Shown here piece by piece: positions 24,001-38,600 of a stretch of 64,000 nt of DNA. The first letter of the stretch is position 1; every line of letters begins with the position of its first letter. The notes under the pieces were generated by a model. That model made no database searches and was not told where the DNA came from. It saw only the letters and a program-made list of their open reading frames with translations. Position numbers and translations under genes: made by a program. Origin of the DNA: Enchytraeus crypticus (taxonomy: Eukaryota > Annelida > Clitellata > Enchytraeida > Enchytraeidae); contig CAJHZI010000811.1 of the NCBI GenBank assembly GCA_905160935.1, positions 602,501 through 666,500 on the forward strand. The letters run 5' to 3'.

Positions 24001-26429
24001 AGAGGAAAGCGGAAGACAGAGTAGAGTGGAGACATTATATACCATGGACTTGCCAGTAGGCAGTGCACTAAGATAGAGACCTCTCACACAAACAAAGATT
24101 CCTGTATCCGTCTCTGAAGATTACAATTGATTATAATTAGTCATTTGATTGGTTAGTCATTTTGATGACAGGCTGCTGTTGCCTGAGTTTAAAAGCAGCT
24201 CAATAAATAATCAAGCTTTTTGATAAATCTGTTAGGATCTATGGTACATATTAAGTCCCAACCATCATGCTCCCTAATTCCTTCTCTCGAAGAAGCTGGG
24301 CCTCCGACCCCCACCAGTCAATTACGGCCATGCATAAGACACATGTTTAACTAACTAGGATTATAGTTCCTTAGAATTAATTGGATAAATTTCGTTTTTG
24401 TAAGTGTCTTAAACAACATTAAAACACGTAGCTCTTTCTTATCAGCTCAAGGGAAAGAGGAAAATGAAATACATGTATAAAGCAACTCCATAACACCAAT
24501 CAAATTCTCAACAACTCGATGCATTTAACTAAAACTTGTCACAACTTCTTGAGAGCTAAATTCTAGCTCGATTCTACCACCTGATGCGTTTTTGTACCTG
24601 TGCAAATGTAAGGTATGTGTAGCTTAACATCTACATGTACAGTTGATCACTTTAGATGCAGTATATAGCCTACATGTAGGCCTATACTGAACGCGTACAA
24701 CGTATTGTACAGTTGTACACTGTATTGTGCAAATTATTGGTTTGTACAAACTAGATGTTTGTATAATACAGTTTCGTACAGGTATTCAAGTCAAGTCTCC
24801 GTTTTTAAATGTTTGTGAGCAGAGCCCACGGTGGAGTTTAGAGCTCTGTTCATAGCGACCGTTGATAACATTGATTGGCCGACCCGTGCTGGAGACAGCG
24901 CGGAACAACAGAGGAGTGAGTTGATCAACTACCTTGACCTTATGCAGTCGCTCAATATGAACGCTATCATGTTTCAGATCAGAACCACCGGTGACGCATT
25001 TTATCAATCCAGCATCGAACCGTGGAGCAAGTAAATTAACATTCAGATTTTCTTTGGCATAGTTTCATTTCTCTCTCTCTCTCTCGTAGTGTACCGCCTA
25101 CTGGCAGGTCAGTGATATATTACACCTCCAATCTTCACTGTCTTCCGCTTTCCTCTTCATTTCCACATATGAGGGGGTCTTTAAATCATCTAACATACCT
25201 AATCTCGGCCTGCCTCTGCCTCGTTTTTCTTCTATTCTACATTCTATGACCTCTTTTAATAGACATTCCCACTTGGAATGTGTCCTATTCAAATCTTCTT
25301 GCTTTCTTAATGCATTTATCAACTGTCTATCTGTACAAACTCTATTAAAAATTTCCTCATTTGCAACCTTTTGAGTCCAGCTAATCCTCTCCATTCTTCT
25401 CCAAATCCAAATTTACAATGCCTCTAGTTTCATAATATCTTCCTTCCTTAAGGTTTATGTTTCACATCCATACAATGGCGTGTTCCAAACCAAAGTATTC
25501 ACTATCTTTATCTTTGTGTTTTTCTTTAGACATTTTGTTTAAAGTTCTTTCTTATTATCGAAGGCCACTTTTGCTTGTGCAATCCTACTGCATATTTCAG
25601 TCTCACTTTTCCCGTCATCGGTTCTAGTATGACCCAAATATTTGAAACTCCTTACCTCTGCCAATTTCGTAATTTCATACCATTTATTGTGATATTTATC
25701 ACCTTTATTATTGCAATATAAGGTTCGTTTTAAGAATTTGTGAAAATTCAGATATTGATCAGAGCCGTGATATTCTGTAAGGACTGAAGGGCAGATAAAC
25801 TTTTTTATTCTAAAACGTATGTAAATCTCTATAGTATTAGAGATTACCAATCTCTGAAGTCTATAGTGCTTTTTCATTAACTGTAAGATAATCCTGATTT
25901 TGAATTAAATTCCTCTCTTTGGAGTATATCTTATGTTTACTAGATACAGATTTTGTACATAAATTTATAAATCAATAGGCCTACAAATTTAAAGTTTGAT
26001 TTCTCACAAAAATGCTTGGATCTGTCATTTCTCTGCGAGTTGAGGCGTTGATATCGGGCTTAAGAGAAAAGTAAAAAAGTGGGATAATATATCGTCTCCA
26101 AGGATATTTCCCACTTTCACCTGCATGAGTACATGTTGGCCGAGAGTTTGATGCCCTATTTGTGTCTCACTTGATTGTACGTGTATACACATGTAGATTT
26201 TACATGCAGTATAGTTATCACGCTAGATTTCACCATTTCATTTTATTTTGTTTTGCTGCAATTCAGTTTATTTTTGCTTCAAACTCTCAGCATCCATTCG
26301 GTTTATGAATAGATTAGCATTGAAAGTTAGGTAATAGCTTTGATTTTGATCATTACGTGCTTTTAAAAACTTTTTATTCTCCAGGAACGAACTTAAGTAG
26401 CGAAATCGCTCGCAGATTCTATTTTACGA

Positions 26430-26505
<76 letters not shown>

Positions 26506-29500
26506 ATCTTTATTTCACCAAAAGGCAGCAAATCAGTACAAAAGTGACAAACTAACATGGTGCACATTACAACACAGAAGAGAAAAAACAACGAATAAAT
26601 ACATAAATTCATGTAGGGAGCACTGTTAATGAACCAAATTGCGTAAATTGATATTATTTATTGTCTTCAGCGTTGACATAAATCTGTCTTTTCTCAACTG
26701 ATATTTATCTTTTATTCCATGGATGTTAAATATATTCATGCAAAACAGCAAATCATTCATACTAGATACCTGAAATAGTTTAAATAAAGCCTTATTGAAA
26801 GTAAATTCTAAGCTCTTAATTTCCGATTTATTTAAATTTAGCTCTTCAAGAGCATATAACAGACTAGGCACAGCTATTGATTCTATTAAATGAATAGTGA
26901 CATTTATATCAGGCAATCTGCCTAACTTAGAATATAGTGCATTGAAAGCTGCATAGAACTTACATTTAACATGTGTAAAGGATACCTTAAATCGTCTTCT
27001 GCTTTCAATGACTATACCAAGATATCTAGCTTCCTTAGCCCAAGCAATTACACCATTGTCACTACATATACGTATATTTGGACAATCAACAAAAAATCTT
27101 TTGCCAATTCTAATACAGTACGATTTATTTGTATTAAGCTTCAGATTTATTGTATCAAGCTCAGCACAGCATACCAATACCATACGTTGAAGTTCCGCCA
27201 CCGTAGGTGCTAAGAGTACTAAATCGTCTGCATACATGAATGAACCATATGATATATCATTAAGTGTACATCCATATTTGGATAACTGTGAAAGAAGATT
27301 GTCCACATAGATACAGAATAATGTCGGTGATAATACACCACCTTGTCTAACACCACATGATATCTTAAATTTTTCAGATATCGCAATACCCCATCTTACA
27401 TTCGAAAATAATTTCGAGTACCAATTTATTAAGACGTGTATTATATATATATATATAGGTACATTTAATTGTAGCAATTTATAAAACAAACAATAGTGAT
27501 TAACTCGATCAAATGCCTTTGAAATATCTAGACAGCACATATTAACTGTGGAATCATTCTCCACAAAATAGTCTATAACATTCCTTACACAAAAATTTGC
27601 ATTGGCACACCCAAGATTCTTTTTGAAACCAAACTGCCTATCATATGAATTGAAATATTTGCCAAACAGAAAGAGTATGCTATGTTCAAAAACTTTGGAA
27701 ATTATTGGACTCAATGTTATTCCACGAAAATTATCTATTTTTTGCAAACCTTTACTACTAGTATCTTTTTGTATAGGAATAAGTATTCCCCTTCCAAATT
27801 GGTTCGGTACATATCCTTTACATATAATTTATGTTAATTGATCTGAAATGACGTTATTTACGTTATTTTTTATAATGAGGCTATTTACAATGTCAAGATA
27901 TGACGTTCACTTTCACTGCAGATACCTCACAGGCATCCAAGGTTTGACACCAGAGCCCTTCTGGGATCCTCTGCAGACGATGATTGAAGCCGCACATGAA
28001 AGAAATATTGAGATCCACGTGTGGCTTAACCCATACAGGGCGAATATGCAGCCCAATTGGGATGGGTTAACAGCTGATCATATGGCCAATAGACTGCGCG
28101 AGTATGCCTACCCCTACTCGACCTACTTATGGATGGACCCTGGAGCGGAGCCTGTAGTAGAGCACCTTATCAACGTTACTCGTGATGTAGTAAGTAGGTT
28201 TGTATGAATTTTGTGATCTTCCATTAGAGTTCTCTTTAAATATAATATTTTCTGGAATCTTTGCAGATTAAATTTATAGCAAATGTTTCGTATCAAAACC
28301 AAATTATAATAGTTACTCGAACAAGCACTCTGATTTAGAAGTCAAAAAAATATCATGAGTTCCTTTATTGTTCCGTTACATTTACAGATTTAAAAGGGTA
28401 AGTTATACTCATAGTGACGTTTAAAATAGCTACGAAACTAACGTCTACAGCTCTTCCTAAGCAAAAAATTGCGCTCTAGCAAACATGATGTCGGCACATT
28501 TTGCAACTACAGGAATAAAAAAATTACGTGTAAAATACGTGTGTAAATTACGTGTATTTGTAAAACTTAAAAAGAAAAGTAATAAGAGATGGAATTTGAA
28601 CGGAATGAACCAGAAAAGAAGTCTGTTTCAGGAAGCAGTGAAACGAAAAGTAAAGAAAATGGAGGATTGCGAAAGAACACGGGTAAATGAAAGATTGTGT
28701 CAGCTAAATGAGGCTACTAAAGTAGGTGTAAAAGAAATATATGGCTTTATTAAAGCGAAAAGGGCTAAAAGAACCTTGGATCACAAGTGAGATGCTAGAC
28801 AAAATGGATGAAAGGAGAAAATGGAAAAGTATTGACACCAGTCATGGCCAAAGGAAATATAGAAGCTTAAAGAATGAGCTTAGAAGAATTACTGACAAAA
28901 TAAAAGATAATTGGTGGAGTGAAAAGTGTGAGAATTTAGCAGAATTTGATAGAAGAGGCAGGTCGGATCTATTTTACCAGCAAGTCAGGATATTGACATG
29001 AACTGATACGATAAAGAAAGGAGATGCAAGAAATATTAGTATAATGGGTAAAGATGGGGGACTGGAAGAAATAAAGGAAAGATGGAGAGAATATGTAGAG
29101 GAATTGCGTGATAAGGCTGGGAAGCCAGTTCAAGAGGATTTTAAAATAGAAGAAGAAAATTTAGTAGAAAATGATACAAGAGGCCCCGATATAATGAAGG
29201 TTGAAAGTTATTGTGCAATTAACAGTTTGAAGAAGGGGAAAGCAGCCGGAATAGATGATATCCTAGCAGAATTCTTTAAAATGTTGGAAGTCAATGATGA
29301 TCCCAATTCCCAAAAAAGCCAATGCTGTGGAGTGTTCGGATTACAGAACAATCAATTTAATACCTCGTGCATCGAAGATCTTATTAAAGATAATAAATTC
29401 AGTCGAAAGTAGTTATGATACTGAGCAAGACACAATTTGATTTTAGGAAAGGATGCGGCACAGTAGAAGTAATAGGGGTAATGCGGGTCCTTTGCGAAAT

Positions 29501-32500
29501 AAGCTTAGAATACGGAAATGGCGTTTTTATATGCTTTGTTTACTTTGAGAAGATTTTTGACCGGATTGATTGGATAGCGATGATGAATATCCTGAAAAGA
29601 ATAGGAATTTACAGGAGAGATAGAAGACTTTGTTACCTGAATCTGTTACCTTCCGTAGCTCCACACCCTGGCTTATTACTCTATCTCCGTTTATCATCTC
29701 ACCCTTACATTCTGTCCTTCCTAGTTCTTCTACACACTGGACGCAACATTCTCATTTCTGCCACATGTAAGCTCTGCAAATGTTCCCTTTTTAGTGTCCA
29801 ACATTCCGAACCATACATCATTACTGGCCTTGACACAGAATTATAAAATTTTCCTTTCAGACTTAGTGGGATTCTCCTATCACAGCACACTCCACTGGCT
29901 GCCTTCCACTTTGCCCATCCAGCCTGAATCCTACTAGTAACCTCCTTCTACAACTCCCGATTATCCTCTATTACAGACTCAAAATCCTTAAAATCTGTTA
30001 CCTTCCTTAGCTCCACACCCCGGCTTATTACTTTATCTCCGTTTATCATCTCATCCTTCCATCTACTATGCAAATGCTCCGTTTTTTCCTTATTTACCCT
30101 CAGTCCTTTACTTTCCAATGTCTATGTCGATCTTTCAAACATCTCACCTACTTTCTCCATAGTGTCTCCTACTATCACCAGATCATCTGCAAATTGCATG
30201 CACCATGGGGCCTCCTTAATAACTCCCTTAAGCAACTCATCCATAATCAAAATAAACAAATATGGACTTAGGGCAGATCCTTGATGTACCCCGATCTTCA
30301 CCTCAAAACTCTCAGATTGTCCACTCTCCACTCTCACACTTGTCTTCACCCTGCTGTACGTAGCTTTGATTAACTCAACATACCTCCTGTTCACTTTCCT
30401 CTTCAGTACTTCCAACACCAGTTCTCTCGGAACCCTATCATAGGCCTTTTCTAGATCGATGAATACGATCTGTATCTTCTTCCTCTTTCTCCTTTTCTTC
30501 TCCATCAGTTGCCTCAACATAAAGATCGGCTCTGTTGTCGACCTTCCGGGCATAAACCCAAACTGGTTGCCCTTAATGCTTGCTGAGCCTCTCAACCTAC
30601 TCTTCACTACTCTCACTTATACCTTCCTTGTATGGCTCAACAGCTTAATACCAAACAATTAACAGCTTAATTCTCGCTTTGCCTAGCTACTTGATAGACC
30701 TCCTTTTCGCCATCTTTGCCATCTAATCTCTGATAGAAAGCATCATATTTTCTGGCCCTTGCCACTGCCACCACTCTCTTTGCCTTCCTCTTCTACTCTT
30801 GACGTCCCTGACATCATCCTTGTATGAGGAAACGGACGTTAAACCTTTATTATTATTATTACTCCTTATAGTTCTCCCTTAATTCTTCTGTCTTACCGTC
30901 CCTCCACTCTTTAATTGCTTTTTTCTTCTCGCGCAATACCTCCTGTACCTCTTCATTCCACCACCAAACTTCTTTATCCAGCATTTTCCTACCACGCTTC
31001 ACTACATCTTGCACTTCTCTACAGCATTCTCTAATCTAATATCTTTGTTAGATATTTTAACCCACATATCATTAGCTGGTCCCTCTAAAGTCCATTCAAC
31101 TTCAGCCTCCAATTTCATCTTCAATCCCACTTCTTTATCCTTTATTCTTCACCATTTCACCCTCTCCATACCTGATTTTCTTTTATAATCTTCTTTCCCA
31201 CCCACACAAAATCCAAAACAACTAGTTTATGGTGTTCGTCTTCAAATTCTAACATAATTAAATAAATAACATAATTAAATGACTAAAATTAAATTGTCAA
31301 ATATAAATAATAGAATTTGAAAATAAATTCATAATATACAAAATAAATGGAAGGAACTGAAACTACTACGAATTAAATATCAAAGTAAAAAAGGTTGAGA
31401 AGTACATTGTATAGAGAAATCGCAACACTCGTAACTAAATACTATCTCAAAAGAACATAAAGGAAAACTAGTTCCTTTTCAACACCTTCATTTCTTCCAT
31501 CACAAAATGCATTAATTAGAATCTGTTAATTTTATCAAATGAAACCGCAAAAATGAATTAAGCATACGTATATACAAATATGTCAGATGTCAACTCGCCT
31601 TATCCGTGACAATCTCTATTACGATACAATGTACATAATGACTACGGTGTCAAACCTTAGAATCCTCTCTAATGAAATGGCATAGGTCCATCAAAACTTC
31701 CCTGAGTTTAGAATACAAAACCAAATCTTAAGCTCAACTTCTTAATATTGCCTATCCGGCCTTCTCGAAGTAATTATCAGCAACGTACGACCCTAGAACA
31801 CACAGTTCACTATGACCGTCTGATGTCCTGTTATCGTCACTGGCAGTTTCTAATAAACCACAATAAAACATAATTCAGGGGTTACTTATCCATAGGACTT
31901 TCCCCTCTTAATGAGTCCAACACCTCCTAGGTCTTTCTTAACATAAGATTTGTGAAACCTTATTACAATCAAATATAATTTTACAATTTCATGTGGATTG
32001 ATACCGAGTCAAAACAACTTTGTATTGTAACAAAATAGTTACTTACTATGTTGTCATCAACAATTCGACTTAACTTGCCTTCGTACAACTGGCGATAAAG
32101 ATAAAATTTATAAAGCTTTATCTTAAATCTTAAACTAAAGTTTAATAATAATAAAATGGAAGCTCCTCGCTTGAGTCCAACCATCGATGTGAAGTTACTT
32201 GTGTTCACTCCAGCCACAGGTACAGGTACGAAACGCAGACAATGATACATAATTATGTGGATACTCAATAGGAGAGATATACGTACAGGGTAAGAAACTG
32301 GCCCTGTAGTCTACCAGTTGAAGTGCAAAGATAAATGCAATACAATATGATTGCTCAGACGATGAAAACAGCAATGCCGATACATATTATTTTCATGATG
32401 ACATCGAGAACTAAAAATTTATTTCTCTAATCGTACCTTGACAAAAATAATTGTAGAAAATATTATTGCGTACATCGCTGACTATTAAGCAACATGATTT

Positions 32501-32998
32501 TCGTAGATACGAAGTGGATGGGGTCCACATGGACGACTATTTCTACCCATATCCCGACGGCACTTCGTTTCCAGATGACCTAACTTACAGGGCTTATCAG
32601 CAGGGCGGCGGTAGTCTGACTCTGGATAATTGGCGCAGAGATAACGTCAACAAGATGATCACCAGGTCGAATTAGATTACTTTAATCAGACTCTAATTAC
32701 TTTAAGCTCTCTCTCTCTGTCTCTCTCTGTCTCTCCCTCTCACTCGCTCTCGCTAGATCATTGAGTGTATTGTCTATTTCCAGGTCTATAGCATAGAATT
32801 CGATCACATAGGCTTATTTATATCAATTTCTTTACTTTTTATATATACATAAAAATACGTTAAAGTTGTAGTTGTACATTACTGCGTTTAAAAATGTGGA
32901 ATGAAAATTAATATAAAGAAGACATTGATTAGAGTGGCTGGAAACGGAGGACGAGTCGATATAGAAATACATGGTAACTAATTTGCTAAGGTAAAGAG

Positions 32999-33064
<66 letters not shown>

Positions 33065-34091
33065 CATGTATATAATATAGGATATACGATCACAGAAGCT
33101 GTGCGAATTGAAACAATAGAAAGTATAATTGCGCAAGCAAGAGAGACAAGAACTACAAAAGATAACCCTGAGAGACAAGAACAAGGCCCTATACATTGTA
33201 CTAACAAAAAAACTAGAAGAAACCCATGAATTTAAAGATTGCAAAAACTTTAGTGTGGACCACGCTCTTGTATTGCTGTGAATCATGAACATTTTGAAAG
33301 GAGAATATTCGGAAACTGTAAGAGTTCGAATTGTGGCTATAGAGAACAATAAAAAAATACAAATTAGGGGGCCCCTAATGGACTGACAAAATTCTGAACG
33401 ACGAAGTGCTAAATAGGGTTCACACACATGGACAATTAGTACATTTTAGAGATCGGAATAGAACCGAACTCGAACCGATCACAGAAAACTGGAATTATGG
33501 CCGAACCCGAACCCTGACACTGACAGAACCCGAACCTAACCCTGACACTGGCCGAACCTGAACCCAACCGAACCCTGATTCTGGCCAAGCCGAACCCAAC
33601 CAAACTCTGCTTTGCAGACTTAGTGAACTATAATCGAACTTCATAATTATTGTCATCTCAGCTATTTTTCAAAGGCTGCATTGGAATACTAAGGAAAATT
33701 ATCGACATTAAAAGAGACACTATAGACAATAAAATTTCATATATAATTTCTGCAGGCACAAGTCATACAGTATCTAATTGTATAAAATGCTCATTCTCTG
33801 TAGGGCTTGTTCTGAATACAATTTAAAAACTAACATAGGCCTATAACAAATGCGCAGGTACTTCAGACACCGATACCAGTAAATTTCTGATTACAAAAGT
33901 ATCATCAAAATCAATTTTAATATTGTTTTTTTATTTATTAACTTAATTATAGCATAATAGCCCATATATTGATTACACAGTGCTATATACATGTACATTT
34001 TACGAACTTTAGTTAATTATTTTGTGTGCAAGAGAGCAACCTCTCTTGGACACAAAATAATTAACTAAAGTTCTTTAAGGTAATAATTAGT

Positions 34092-34183
<92 letters not shown>

Positions 34184-34244
34184 GTATATATATTTATATA
34201 TATGTATATTTATATACCTATATATATATTATATAGACATATAT

Positions 34245-34296
<52 letters not shown>

Positions 34297-34607
34297 CAAC
34301 TTATTTTACCTTAAAGAACTTTAGTTATTTATTTTGTGTCCAAGAGAGGTTGCTGTCTTGCACACAAAATAATTAACTAAAGTTCTTAAAATATATATAG
34401 CACTGTGTAATGAATATATGGGCTATTATGCTATAATTAAGCTAATAAATAAAAAACAATATTAAAATTGATTTTGATGACACTTTATTTTATAAAATTG
34501 ATTTTGATGAATTATATATATATATATATATAGCACTGTGTAGTGAATATATGGGCTATTATGCTATAATTAGGCTAATAAATAAAAAACAATATTAAAA
34601 TTGATTT

Positions 34608-34656
<49 letters not shown>

Positions 34657-35491
34657 CACTGTGTTTTTTATAACTGATACCCCAAATTATTTTTACAATA
34701 AGGTTGACCGATGTTCTTGAAATTTACAGTACCTGACCAGCAGCCAATTCTACCAAACATATTGAAATTTGGTTTGAAAATCTTTAATAACGTGAAAGTT
34801 ATAGCTTTGCGAATAGGAGTGAGGTCAGATAAGGAATTTCCAGTATAGGATTACGATATGTTACATGCAACGCAAAATTATCTCGATAAATATAATAGCG
34901 AACCCGTAACATCAAATTTCTGCAAATGGTATTTTGAAAAGCAATCATTTCTTTTCAAAACGACGTAAAAGACCTGCTGATGTGTTCTTAATTGCCAAAG
35001 TCATTGAACTTTTAATGCATGTATTGCAGTGGTACTGTGCTCTCATCGTCTCACGGCAGCTGAGCTCTCGCCAAGCACATGTAGGCTTAAGGACTTACTT
35101 AATACATGTTAAACGTTCAATGACTTTGTCAATTAAGAACATATCAGCATGTATTTTACGTCGTTTTGAAAAGAAATGACTGCTATTCAAAGTATTACTA
35201 GCAGAAGTTTTATTTTACGTGTTCGCTATTATTTTAATGGAAATAGTTTTACGCAGCATGTAACATGCCCGTAATCCTATGCTAGAAATTTCTTATCTGA
35301 CCCCACTCCTCTTCGCAAAACTATAACTTTCACGTTATTTAAGATATTCGAACGAAATTTCTCCATGTTTGGTAGAGTTGGCTGCTGGTCAAGTACTGTA
35401 AATTTCAAGAACATCGGTCAACTCCGTATGACTTCGTTGTAAAAATAATTTGGGGTATCAGTTATAAAAAACACAGTGTATATATACTGTG

Positions 35492-35555
<64 letters not shown>

Positions 35556-35572
35556 GGTATATATATATATAT

Positions 35573-35645
<73 letters not shown>

Positions 35646-38600
35646 AATTTTTATTCAACTGCAGCAGAAATTTTTTTTCAAAACTACAATCATATCAGTT
35701 GCCTACAGTTAAATAGTGTTTGGCTTATTAAATCTTGATATTTGGCCTATATTCAGCAAAATAATTGCCTTTAAAATACTAGTGTAGGGTTATAACAACC
35801 AATAATTAGAGTGCTACTCTCGCCAAGGACAACATCGAGAACTGTATAACCAATGCCAAGCTGACGAGCAAAAAGTTTAACCTCCGTAGGTAAATAAGAA
35901 GTTTATTACTAGTTATATTTAAGGGAAATAATATATACTATCATAAAATTCTCTTAAATCATCTTGGAAGTACACATGTGAATACAAAATCATCCTTTAC
36001 TAATTTTATTTTCAAATTGCATTTTTGTTTTCATATGACTGTATCAAATTAACCAACACAATTTCAATTAATTATAGACGTTCCTAATATTCAATGTTTA
36101 AATGCTAAATGTATACTGAGATTGATGAAGCATCTTTTAGCTGGTTATGCTGAAATAGGGTGTTTCTGAAATTCTAGTACAATAAGGGAGCTAAAATATC
36201 TATTTTATAAGCATATTTTATTCACTTGGGATAGTTTATGCATTGCGCCTAAGTAATATATAATGTACTGTTCCCGGACCACCTATACCCCCAATGACCT
36301 CATTCATTTCATTCGGGGATCTCATTACATTCACCCCCTCATTAAATTCATTCGGCCACTGAGTTCATAGGTAATCCAGGAACAGTACATTATATATTAC
36401 TCCCATAATAGCATGCAAAGATATACATACAATTACTTGATCACTCTTATACTCAAAATTGTTTCTGGATCTTTTTTTACAAATGTAATTCTAGAATATT
36501 TGAAACCCGTAGATAATTTCTGGGGATCAAATGGAACCTTATTAACGGAAGCCCTGTTTTGATTCATCTCCGCCCACGTATTTTTGCTTGGCTGTGGAAG
36601 CAGCTTAACTTTAGTAACAGCTTAGCTACTTTCATTGCAGCTGCTACAGCTGATGATTCATTTGACACGAGTCTGATTAAATATTTTCTTGCGACATTAT
36701 AGTGTAAAGATGGCGGAACACAACACGTGTGATTTAGATAATTCTAATTCTAAATTTAATGATAGTGGAATTGTTACTAGTACTCAGTTAAAATCAAGTG
36801 GATTATCATAAGGTGTAGATGAGTTAGATGTAAGTAACATAGAATCAAATGATGAATTTATGTAAGGTGTTGAATTTATGGAAGGTTTTAAAGATCAGCG
36901 ATTAGGAAATAAGTCGTTAGATATAAGTAAAGAACGAGAAAATGAGCTTCTTGATCCTTCATCACCTAAATCCGGTAAAGTAATCTCTAAATCTGATGGG
37001 AAAAGTATCTCTTTAACGAATAAATCTAAATCTGATGGGAAAAGTATCTCTTTAAAGAATAAATCTACTATCAGACGTAAGCTTCCTAATAGAAATAAGA
37101 ATATATCTAAAGGTAACAATATTGAATCAATCAGAAAAGATTACGAAAAATTCATTCAGTATATGATAGATCACAGCTCTCCAAAGAAACGAAAGTTGAT
37201 GTCAGAAAGATACGAAATATTCAAGAAAGGAGAAGGTAAGATAATCCACTTATTTTTAGTCACTGCTTGATTGTTGCAATACATAAAATAAGTTATAATT
37301 TAAGTTATTTTGGAGGATGTTTAGCAGATCTGCACTGTGTTTGATCACTTCTCTTTCCGCATCTGAGCTTTTCTGATTGCATTTGGATAGGCCAGCTGGT
37401 ATGTTGTCTGAGACGTCCCTGATATCGACGTCAAATGATGAAATGGATGTTAAACCCTCTTTGTATTGTATAACCCTATATTGCTCACTAACATCATGAG
37501 ACAAAATAATCTATGATTTTGTTACGACTGATCTGTTAGCTCCATTTGACAAAATAATTTATGATTTTGTAATCAACTGTTCCGACTGGGTTATACAACC
37601 AGAGCTATTAACTGCATAGGACAAAATAATTGATGATTTTGTTATCAAATTTCTAACCCTTTATAAAGGATATGTTAAAGCATAAAGCTAAGTTTAACGC
37701 CCGTTTCCATCCTCAAGGAGATTATAAAAGACGGAAGTGAATCATTGACTCTTTGCTTAGCAAGCGAGTTACCGACTCAACCTTCTAACCTGGTCTGTTA
37801 GCTCCATCAGACAAAATAATGTATGATTTTGTTACAATAGACCTGTTAGCTCCGTCGGACAAAATAATGATTATTGCTATCAAATTTATTACCCTATTTT
37901 AAAAAATCTGTTTGCTCCATCGAATAAAATCATACATGATTTTGTATCAAATTTCTACTCCTAGCACCATCTGACAGAATAATTTATTATTATTATTTTG
38001 TTTATCAAATTTTTTATACTACATTATTTTCATTTACAGATTGGATGTTTGATGAACCAGCCACCAAAGTGATTTACGAGTCTTCCTGTGATGCTGCTTT
38101 CCTACGGTACTACGAGAATCTGAAAGCATTAATCCAAGATGTTGCGTCAACATCCGATGAAACATTGCTGATACCGTCATACCTATCCGATGACAAGAAG
38201 GGGCTGTTGGAAGAAGTAGTGAAAATTGATGCTGAAGTAACCGAGTATAAACGTCGAGGATGGCAATACTTCGCGGAATTTGGATATGCTTTAGCTAAAT
38301 TGAAGCATATGTATTTCAAAACATGTATCTTATGTAAATCACAGAATATAGATATGTTTGTAGTTTTGTCTTGTAAAAGGTGTGTCAATGCAAGCAATGG
38401 TAACACATTTTTTACAGATGTGAAAAAGAGAGGTGATTACGAAAATGTTCACATTAATTTTTTGATTACTGTTGCAGGTCTAGCCACTAAATTTCCAAAA
38501 TTAGTACGTACTCCTTATAATTCAGGAGAGTTGAAAAAGTATATGGCTTACTTACCTGATCAACTAAAAAAGATAAACATATCTGGATTTAATGCGAGAA

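Noticed and set aside
26357-26629. Open frames encoding long YIYIYI runs on both strands
   Set aside because: They are translations of (TA)n; the same applies near 33001, 34182 and 35458.
26626-27747. Host gene, because of 373 open codons
   Set aside because: All motifs are those of a LINE reverse transcriptase, and the frame is 5'-truncated and ends at a (TA)n tail.
28187-28192. GTAAGT at 28190-28195 as donor of GHL10 exon 3
   Set aside because: It is the better consensus but would break the frame with exon 4; GTTTGT at 28198 restores both phase and conserved residues.
37500-37995. CRISPR array
   Set aside because: Units vary, spacing is irregular and the context is a eukaryotic intron.
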